5,115 bases of DNA from JADLEX01 sp964586775 (lineage in GTDB: Bacteria; Lernaellota; Lernaellaia; JACKCT01), in contig CAZPJD010000031.1 in assembly GCA_964586775.1 (NCBI GenBank), forward strand, positions 1 through 5,115, in the 5' to 3' direction. Below the pieces are notes generated by a model, which saw only the letters and a list, made by a program, of their open reading frames with translations, was not told the origin of the DNA and ran no database searches. Below, one piece after another: positions 1 through 4,620 of the stretch; positions within the stretch are counted from its first letter, which is position 1; each line of letters opens with the position of its first letter. The translations under genes and the position numbers were made by a program.

Positions 1-336
1 CTTCTGGCGGAACAGGAACAGGATCGCCGAGATCAACGTGCCCGCATGGCCGATGCCGACCCAGAACACGAAGTTCGTGATGTCCCACGCCCAACCGACG
101 GGGTTGTTGAGGCCCCACACGCCCGTGCCTTCCCAGAAAAGCCAGCCGACGGAGACGCCGAGCAGGCCGAGCATCGACAGCGACACCGCGAAGACGACCC
201 ACCACGCCTTGGGCGTCTTCCACTCGACGGGCCGGGCGACGGCCTCGGTGATCGAGTGAAAGTCGTGACCGCCGAGAATGAGCGGGTGCCGACCGTCGAC
301 GGGATCGTAAACCTTGGGATCGAGGACTTCCTGCAT
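1..336 (-). CDS. actC: Alternative complex III subunit ActC (NrfD-like), N-terminal 112 residues, truncated by window edge
   Basis: Integral-membrane quinol-binding subunit of alternative complex III, of the NrfD/PsrC family. It is thought to oxidise menaquinol or ubiquinol and pass electrons to the iron-sulfur clusters of ActB. Only the first 112 residues are present; the gene continues left of position 1. The start is the ATG at 336-334, two bases after the actB stop (TGA-CC-ATG), which suggests translational coupling; the Shine-Dalgarno match is weak. The N-terminal segment (about residues 1-42) is soluble. A first hydrophobic helix spans about residues 43-66 (from KAWWVVFAVSLSMLGLLG). A loop with WGLNNPVGWAWDITNF follows, then a second helix at about 86-108 containing FVFWVGIGHAGTLISAIL. 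That GHAGT stretch, with its conserved His, is highly typical of ActC. The full-length family has about ten helices, so most of the protein is outside the window. A generic NrfD subunit is possible, but the actA-actB context argues strongly for ActC. Confidence 0.95.
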   Translation of the reverse strand, partial: MQEVLDPKVYDPVDGRHPLILGGHDFHSITEAVARPVEWKTPKAWWVVFAVSLSMLGLLGVSVGWLFWEGTGVWGLNNPVGWAWDITNFVFWVGIGHAGTLISAILFLFRQK

Positions 337-338
337 GG

Positions 339-3300
339 TCACACCAGGTCCGGATTCGGGTTACGGATCTTGGCCAAGTACGAGGTGCGCGGCTTGATGT
401 TCAGCTCGGCGAGCAACACGTAGTCTCGGTTCTGGGCCTTGAGCTTCGACACGCGACTGGCCGGATCGTTGATGTTGCCGAAGACGATGGCCTGCGCGGG
501 GCACGCCTGTTCGCACGCCGTGTGCATGGCGCCATCGGCGATGTCGGTCTTGCCGTGACGCTTCGCCTCCGCGCGCGCTTCGCTGATCCTCTGCACGCAG
601 TACGTACATTTTTCCATGACGCCGCGGAAACGGATCGTCACGTCGGGGTTCTTTTGCATCTTCGTCAGGTCGGGCAGGTCGGGGTCCTTGTTCATCGGTT
701 CCTTCTGGAATGCGAACCAATTGTACCGGCGGACCTTGAAGGGGCAGTTGTTCGAGCAGTATCGCGTGCCGATGCAGCGGTTGTAGGCCATGTCGTTCAG
801 GCCCTCGGGGCTGTGAACGGTGGCCGAGACCGGACAAACGCCTTCGCACGGCGCCAGTTCGCAGTGCGAACACATCATCGGCTGCATGACCGCCTGCGGA
901 TCGGCCTCGTCGCCGATGAAGTATCGGTCGAGACGCAGCCAATGCAGCTCGCGGCCCCAGGCCACGCGCTCCTTGCCGACGACCGGCACGTTGTTCTCGG
1001 AGACGCACGCCACCATGCACGCGTTGCAGCCGTTGCAGGCCGTCAGGTCGACCGCCATGCCCCACTGCATCCCATCTTTGGCGTTCGGTTCGGTCCACAG
1101 CGATTTGAGCGGCGGATGCTCGACCATCTCCTTCGCGAAGTTCGGCTCCTTGCGGAACTCCTCGAGCGTCGCTTCGCGCACGATAGGGCGATTTTCCATG
1201 TCGCCATGTTCTTGCGTGGTCGCCATGCGGTAGGTCTTGCCCACGGGCCGCACGCTCGCTCCGTCGGCAATCCACGCGCCCTCGGCGCGCAGCAGGCGAT
1301 AGGCGTTGAAACCGACGTCCTTGGCCGCGCGACCCTCGAAACTTCGCCCGTAGCCGAGCGCGAGAATGAGCGAACCATCCGCTACGCCGGGCAGAATCCA
1401 CGCGGGCACCTCGAGTTTGGCGTCGCCGACGGAAACCTCGACGAGGTCGGCGTCCTTGCCGCGCGCACTCAAGGGGCCCATCTTCACGCCGATCTCCTCG
1501 GCGGTTTTCGGCGAGACGTAGAGCGCGTTATCCCATGTGAGTTTCGACATGGGATCGGGCGTTTCCTGCAGCCAGGCGTTGTTCGCGTACCGGCCGTCAT
1601 AAACGGCGGGCGAGACGACAAGATTCAGTTCGAGACCGCCCGCTTCGCCCTTGGGCAGCGACGACACGGCGGCGGTGAGCCCAGACCAATCGAAGCCCTG
1701 CGCGGCGGGCGCTTCGCCCTTTTTCACGACGCCGTCGTGCAGCCACTTGCGCCAGTTTTTCTCGAAGTCCGCGCCCGGGTGCGACGCCTGCGCGTTCGCG
1801 CGGACGAGGTCATACGCGGATGATGTAGAACCGGAGAGCTTGGCGATAAACTCGAGAGCGCTTCGCGACTCGAAGAGCGGCGCGATGAGTGGCTGGACGA
1901 TGGAATAAGTCCCGTCAGAGGCGGTCAGATCGCCCCAGGATTCGAGCGCGTGGCTCGCGGGCACGTACCACGTCGCCGCCTTCGAGGTCTCATCGGGGTA
2001 GAAGCCCAGACAGATCGACGTGGGCACCGACGCGACCAGCGCGCCGAAGTCGAGAGCGGCCGGCGCGGTGTAGGCCGGGTTGGACTCGGCGACGACGAGC
2101 GTCTTGACCTGCGACGCGCGAATCGCGGCGGCGAGCTCCGTCAGCGTTCCCGCCGGCACGAGGCCCGTCGGCGTGTAAACGATCGTGCGGCCGGTATTGC
2201 CGAGCGCGTGATTGACCATCGCGGTTAGTGCGTGGACGGCGGCGGGCTGCCGATCGCCGACGACGATCAGGCTTTTGCCGGCGTTTTCTTTGAGGTCCTT
2301 GGCCAGCGCCGCGACCCACTTCTCGAAATCGCCGTCGCCCGTCGCGCCCTGAAGCGCCGCGAGCGCCGATTCGCTGCCCGCGGGGGCGGCGATGCCCAGC
2401 GAAAAGAGCTTGGAAGCGAGCGCCTTGAGGAAGACGCCGACCTGCGCGCCCTTGAGCCGAAGCCGGTTGTCGGCCTGTCCGCCCGTGATCGTGAAGTTCG
2501 GCTCCACCGCGTAGAGCCGGTTCATCTCGTCCTTTTCGGACGTGAGACGGCGGCCGTTCGTGAACGCGCGCAGGTTCGCCGTCGCGTCGGCATCGTAGCC
2601 AAAGGGATCGGCGTCGAGGGCGACGACGATCCGAGCCTGATCGAATCGGTACGATGCACGCACGTCCTTGAGTCCGACCGACGCGAGACCCTTGGTTGCG
2701 TTGGGGCGGTCCGCCAAGTCGTGCCGGTAGATCCGCGCTTTTGGGAAGGCGGCCACGAAGTCCGCGAGCACCTTATTGTAAGTCGGCGACGGTGTTGCAT
2801 CGACGAGCAGGGCGATTCCCTCGCCGCCGCCCGCGCGCAGGCCGTCGAAGTGCGCCTTGGCGAACTCATCGAACTGCGCCCACGTCGCCGCCGCGCCCTT
2901 TTGCGTCGGCGATTGGCCGCGATCCGGGTCATAAAGGTCGCGCACGATCGCCTGCGCCCAAGCGCTGGTGGCGCCGCCGCTCATCGGATGATCGGGATTG
3001 CCCTCGATCTTGGTCGGGCGACCGTCCTGGCTTTCGACGAGCAGGCCGATCACGCCGCCGCCGACGAAGGCGCTCGTCGCGTAGAATTCGGGCTTGCCGG
3101 GAACGCGATCCTCGGGTCGGCTTCCATAGGGCAGAATCTTTTCAACCGGTTTGCGCGCGATGCACCCCGAAGCTCCGACCGCGCCGAGCGACGCGCCCAT
3201 GAGCGTCAGGAACGAGCGTCGATCGACCGATCCGCTTTCGTTTGCGGCCTCGGCCGAGGCGACCAGATTCGGGAATTCCTGCCGAAGCTCCTCGACGTAT

Positions 3301-3356
3301 TCCGGCGAGGGGTTGCGACTTTCCGGACTGCGCCACGGGGTTTTATCGGTTTTCAT
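339..3356 (-). CDS. actB: Alternative complex III iron-sulfur subunit ActB (molybdopterin-oxidoreductase-like plus ferredoxin-like domains)
   Basis: Electron-transfer subunit of alternative complex III. It takes electrons from the quinol site in ActC and delivers them to the cytochrome subunits. I chose the ATG at 3356 (1005 aa): it overlaps the actA stop as ATGA and has a GGGGTG Shine-Dalgarno-like site six bases upstream (3368-3363). A GTG at 3365 would add three residues but has a poorer site. Residues 45-65 hold a twin-arginine motif (DRRSFL, R46 R47), a hydrophobic stretch and an ASGC lipobox-like end at C65. Residues of about 70-735 resemble molybdopterin oxidoreductases but lack the N-terminal CxxCxxxC cluster motif, as expected for ActB, where this half carries no cofactor. 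Residues of about 760-1005 are ferredoxin-like, with four cysteine groups: C774/777/780/784; C829/832/837/841; C861/867/871 with Thr864 in the missing position; and C917/920/948/952. This predicts three [4Fe-4S] clusters and one [3Fe-4S]. The length fits fused ActB proteins. Confidence 0.97.
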   Translation of the reverse strand: MKTDKTPWRSPESRNPSPEYVEELRQEFPNLVASAEAANESGSVDRRSFLTLMGASLGAVGASGCIARKPVEKILPYGSRPEDRVPGKPEFYATSAFVGGGVIGLLVESQDGRPTKIEGNPDHPMSGGATSAWAQAIVRDLYDPDRGQSPTQKGAAATWAQFDEFAKAHFDGLRAGGGEGIALLVDATPSPTYNKVLADFVAAFPKARIYRHDLADRPNATKGLASVGLKDVRASYRFDQARIVVALDADPFGYDADATANLRAFTNGRRLTSEKDEMNRLYAVEPNFTITGGQADNRLRLKGAQVGVFLKALASKLFSLGIAAPAGSESALAALQGATGDGDFEKWVAALAKDLKENAGKSLIVVGDRQPAAVHALTAMVNHALGNTGRTIVYTPTGLVPAGTLTELAAAIRASQVKTLVVAESNPAYTAPAALDFGALVASVPTSICLGFYPDETSKAATWYVPASHALESWGDLTASDGTYSIVQPLIAPLFESRSALEFIAKLSGSTSSAYDLVRANAQASHPGADFEKNWRKWLHDGVVKKGEAPAAQGFDWSGLTAAVSSLPKGEAGGLELNLVVSPAVYDGRYANNAWLQETPDPMSKLTWDNALYVSPKTAEEIGVKMGPLSARGKDADLVEVSVGDAKLEVPAWILPGVADGSLILALGYGRSFEGRAAKDVGFNAYRLLRAEGAWIADGASVRPVGKTYRMATTQEHGDMENRPIVREATLEEFRKEPNFAKEMVEHPPLKSLWTEPNAKDGMQWGMAVDLTACNGCNACMVACVSENNVPVVGKERVAWGRELHWLRLDRYFIGDEADPQAVMQPMMCSHCELAPCEGVCPVSATVHSPEGLNDMAYNRCIGTRYCSNNCPFKVRRYNWFAFQKEPMNKDPDLPDLTKMQKNPDVTIRFRGVMEKCTYCVQRISEARAEAKRHGKTDIADGAMHTACEQACPAQAIVFGNINDPASRVSKLKAQNRDYVLLAELNIKPRTSYLAKIRNPNPDLV

Positions 3357-4003
3357 CGGTGGCACCCCGAGCAGGAGTTGACGGGAGGCATGACCTTGTG
3401 CCCGCGCGCGGGGTCGGCATCGGGCTGGTAGCCGGAAGCGGCCGGGTCATAGCCCATGGCGGTCACTTGATCGAGGGGACGCAGCGCCGGAGTCGGGTTG
3501 CGGTGGCAATCGAGGCACCAGCTCATCGAGAGCGGCTGCTCCTGCTTCACCACCGCCATCTGATCGATCCGGCCGTGGCACGATTGGCACCCGACGCCCG
3601 CGGCGAGATGCGAACTGTGATCGAAATAGGCGTAGTCGGGCAACATATGAACGCGCGTCCACTCGATCGGCTTGCCGGTCGCGGCGGACTCGCGCACGGC
3701 GGCGAGTTTCGGGCTGTCGGCCCGGACGATCTTGTGGCAGTTCATGCAGGTCTGCGTGGGCGGGACAGCGGCGAATCGGCCGCGCTCGACCGTGTTGTGG
3801 CAGTACCGGCAGTCCATGCCCAGATCGCCCGCGTGGAGCTTGTGGCTGAACTCGACCGGCTGCGCCGGCTGATAGCCGACATCGGTGTATTTGGGCGAAA
3901 ACCAGTACCACATCGCGCCGATGGCGAAGGCGCTTCCCAGCGCCAAGGCCACCGCGCTCATCAGCGGGACCCGGTTGGTCCAACGGGGAAAAATGACCGC
4001 CAC
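3353..4003 (-). CDS. actA: Alternative complex III pentaheme cytochrome c subunit ActA
   Basis: Membrane-anchored multihaem cytochrome c of alternative complex III, facing the periplasm. It relays electrons from the ActB clusters toward ActE, soluble cytochrome c or an oxidase. The 216-residue product has one uncleaved signal-anchor helix at about residues 12-34, then five CxxCH haem-attachment motifs: CRYCH 65-69, CMNCH 86-90, CQSCH 139-143, CLDCH 163-167 and CSGCH 211-215. The last is followed by a single Arg and the stop. Five motifs, this length and the segments VEFSHKLHAGDLGMDCRYCH and HMLPDYAYFDHSSHLAAGV match ActA closely. His residues outside the motifs, such as H54, H57, H129, H132 and H202, are candidate distal haem ligands. 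The start is GTG at 4003-4001, chosen because a strong AAGGTGG site lies seven bases upstream. Its stop overlaps the actB ATG. It is the first gene of the operon, downstream of a promoter candidate near 4230-4258. A related pentahaem NrfH/cytochrome c7-type protein is the only alternative, and the neighbours rule against it. Confidence 0.97.
   Translation of the reverse strand: MAVIFPRWTNRVPLMSAVALALGSAFAIGAMWYWFSPKYTDVGYQPAQPVEFSHKLHAGDLGMDCRYCHNTVERGRFAAVPPTQTCMNCHKIVRADSPKLAAVRESAATGKPIEWTRVHMLPDYAYFDHSSHLAAGVGCQSCHGRIDQMAVVKQEQPLSMSWCLDCHRNPTPALRPLDQVTAMGYDPAASGYQPDADPARGHKVMPPVNSCSGCHR
3363..3368 (-). promoter_or_regulatory. Ribosome binding site of actB (supports ATG at 3356)
   Basis: On the minus strand GGGGTG reads from 3368 to 3363, a near match to GAGGTG, six bases before the ATG at 3356. 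It lies inside the last codons of actA. It overlaps the possible upstream GTG start at 3365, which makes that GTG less likely to be used. The ATGA overlap also suggests that ribosomes finishing actA restart on actB. Confidence 0.55.
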
Positions 4004-4010
4004 GTTTCAC

Positions 4011-4017
4011 CCACCTT
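4011..4017 (-). promoter_or_regulatory. Ribosome binding site of actA (supports GTG start)
   Basis: On the minus strand AAGGTGG reads from 4017 to 4011, one mismatch from the ideal AAGGAGG, and is separated by seven bases from the GTG at 4003. No in-frame ATG gives a full transmembrane anchor with a comparable site, so this site decides the GTG start of actA. Confidence 0.8.
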
Positions 4018-4040
4018 GTTCGAGACGGGAAGCCCGCGAC

Positions 4041-4126
4041 ACCGAAACCGTCCAAACGGCCACGTTTTCGGCCGACAAGAGCGGCAGACCCTAAACGTCC
4101 CCCGTCGTTCCGGAGATGGTTTCGGT
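4041..4126 (-). other. Potential stem-loop in the actA leader
   Basis: Positions 4041-4049 and 4118-4126 (ACCGAAACC and GGTTTCGGT on the plus strand) are a perfect 9-bp inverted repeat about 68 bases apart. In the plus-strand sense it extends by two more pairs past one wobble; in the minus-strand transcript that wobble becomes a mismatch. Inside the loop, CGGCC (4057-4061) and GGCCG (4070-4074) form a second small hairpin. Both lie in the predicted 5' leader of actA. It does not match any riboswitch that I recognise, and no T-tract follows, so it is not an intrinsic terminator. Confidence 0.3.
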
Positions 4127-4229
4127 CACGCCCAGATCGCCCGCGGATGAAAAGCCCATCTGCAAGAGCACATATTGGCTACAAACCGGAAACGGTCGCC
4201 GTCCCATCCGGGGGCGACGAAGCGGCGCG

Positions 4230-4258
4230 AACCTAGCAAAGGGCCTTGCGGGCGTCAA
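4230..4258 (-). promoter_or_regulatory. Sigma70-type promoter candidate for the act operon
   Basis: On the minus strand the -35 hexamer TTGACG (4258-4253) is followed after exactly 17 bases by TAGGTT (4235-4230). The -35 matches the consensus at five of six positions. The -10 matches at three of six, including the T1, A2 and T6 positions, a form common in GC-rich genomes. Predicted transcription start is about 4223, giving an actA leader of about 220 nt. It is the best-spaced promoter I found upstream of actA. This is a motif match by eye, with no measured start site. Confidence 0.5.
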
Positions 4259-4268
4259 GCCCTAACGG

Positions 4269-4286
4269 AATGAATTGTGGTTCATT
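4269..4286. promoter_or_regulatory. AT-rich dyad upstream of the act promoter, possible regulator site
   Basis: AATGAA (4269-4274) and TTCATT (4281-4286) form a perfect 6-bp inverted repeat around a 6-base spacer TTGTGG. The site is AT-rich within GC-rich surroundings. Its centre lies about 54 bases upstream of the predicted act transcription start and 11 bases upstream of the -35, a position typical of activator sites. I do not recognise the regulator; the half-sites do not match the FNR/CRP (TTGAT/TGTGA) patterns. Confidence 0.3.
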
Positions 4287-4409
4287 TTGCACGCGCAAGG
4301 CTCGGATTTGACAGGCGAAACAGGACTGAAATGGTCCAATTAACGCGGCGCGGCACGGCTCCGCGAATCTGTAACGCGCCAAACCATCATCAACCGGCGA
4401 AACCTCGCG

Positions 4410-4442
4410 GCCCGACGGCCAATTCCGCTCGGCTCGTCGGGC
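4410..4442. repeat. Strong hairpin in the divergent intergenic region, function unknown
   Basis: GCCCGACGGCC (4410-4420) pairs with GGC-T-CGTCGGGC (4431-4442): eleven base pairs with one bulged T at 4434 and a 10-base loop, AATTCCGCTC. The outer 8 bp are perfect. It is the most stable-looking structure in the non-coding region. Neither strand has a T-tract after the stem, so it is not a classical Rho-independent terminator. It sits between the two divergent genes and just before an AT-rich stretch at 4452-4470. It could be a protein-binding dyad, a barrier between divergent transcripts, or a copy of a dispersed repeat; only this one copy is visible here. Confidence 0.55.
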
Positions 4443-4486
4443 AAAGACATGTGAACTAAATTACATTTTCATGGAGAGTTCGCGGT

Positions 4487-4522
4487 ATGCACCTCCCGAA
4501 GGCATGCGCGCGGGAGACGTAA
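4487..4522 (+). other. Possible 11-codon leader ORF upstream of trpG (weak)
   Basis: An ATG at 4487 opens an 11-codon frame (MHLPKACARET) that ends at TAA 4520-4522. A TGGAGAG sequence (4472-4478) stands eight bases upstream, a better ribosome site than the one before trpG itself. The frame spans a CTCCCG/CGGGAG inverted repeat. It has no Trp, Phe or Tyr codons, so it is not a standard attenuation peptide. It may be chance. Confidence 0.15.
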
Positions 4523-4534
4523 GCGACCTTTGGT

Positions 4535-4546
4535 CCATCGCGATGG
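4535..4546. repeat. 12-bp perfect palindrome upstream of trpG
   Basis: CCATCGCGATGG is perfectly self-complementary and lies 75 bases before the trpG ATG. It could be an operator, but a 12-bp palindrome is not very unlikely by chance in about 600 bases. I recognise no matching regulator. Confidence 0.25.
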
Positions 4547-4562
4547 GGATTCTCTGGGCTTG

Positions 4563-4578
4563 TTGGCACGGATCGCGC
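4563..4578 (+). promoter_or_regulatory. Sigma54-like promoter element upstream of trpG (weak candidate)
   Basis: TTGGCACG (4563-4570) equals the sigma54 -24 consensus, and a GC dinucleotide (4577-4578) stands at the required GG-N10-GC spacing. The -12 element reads GCGC instead of TTGC, so the two conserved T residues are missing. If used, transcription would start near 4590, about 30 bases before the trpG ATG. No enhancer site was recognised. Confidence 0.22.
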
Positions 4579-4582
4579 CCCC

Positions 4583-4612
4583 TTGTGCGTCGATGGATCG
4601 CTGGTGTAAAAG
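4583..4612 (+). promoter_or_regulatory. Alternative -10-like element close to the trpG start (leaderless candidate)
   Basis: TAAAAG (4607-4612) matches four of six -10 positions. It lies 18 bases after a poor -35 (TTGTGC, 4583-4588) and only eight bases before the trpG ATG. Use of this element would give an almost leaderless transcript, which would fit the absence of a convincing Shine-Dalgarno site before 4621. The final T of the -10 is missing, so support is weak. Confidence 0.2.
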
Positions 4613-4620
4613 ACGGCGCC

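Larger units (their letters stand above)
4004..4620. other. Divergent intergenic region between actA and trpG
   Basis: 617 bp without a supportable protein gene. From left to right it holds the actA leader with a possible stem-loop (4004-4223), the act promoter candidate (4230-4258), an AT-rich dyad (4269-4286), the strong hairpin at 4410-4442, an AT-rich tract at 4452-4470, a CTCCCG/CGGGAG inverted repeat (4493-4498 and 4511-4516), a 12-bp palindrome (4535-4546) and weak promoter-like elements before trpG. It is visibly richer in A/T patches than the coding parts. I see no tRNA, known riboswitch, or intrinsic terminator in it. Confidence 0.7.

Noticed and set aside
361..1401. Minus-strand open frame of 346 codons inside actB
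   Set aside because: Same strand but shifted frame of actB; Arg-rich product without domains, a by-product of high GC at third positions.
522..1823. Long plus-strand open frame (433 codons) opposite actB
   Set aside because: It lies wholly antisense to the ferredoxin-like and linker parts of ActB, whose cluster motifs are intact. The predicted product is Arg/His-rich low-complexity sequence typical of antisense frames in GC-rich DNA.
3363..3365. GTG at 3365 as the actB start
   Set aside because: It adds only three residues, lies inside the better ribosome site GGGGTG, and the ATG at 3356 gives the classic ATGA overlap with actA.
2232..3431. Long plus-strand open frame (399 codons) opposite the N-terminal half of actB and the end of actA
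   Set aside because: Antisense to two well-supported genes and crosses their junction. The Arg/Ala-rich composition and lack of any family motif mark it as a shadow frame.
3242..4150. Plus-strand open frame of 302 codons over actA
   Set aside because: Runs antisense to all five haem motifs of ActA and into the intergenic region; no recognisable domain.
4308..4313. Perfect -35 hexamer TTGACA on the plus strand
   Set aside because: No acceptable -10 hexamer occurs 15-19 bases downstream; the best candidate, AATGGT at 16 bases, matches only three of six positions. It is also about 300 bases from trpG.
4410..4450. Intrinsic transcription terminator at the strong hairpin
   Set aside because: The stem is followed by AAAGACATG on the plus strand and CGCGAGG on the minus strand, with no U-run on either transcript.
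4277..4459. 60-codon plus-strand open frame in the intergenic region
   Set aside because: No ribosome site, basic low-complexity product, and it runs through the strong hairpin at 4410-4442. It is not supportable as a gene.
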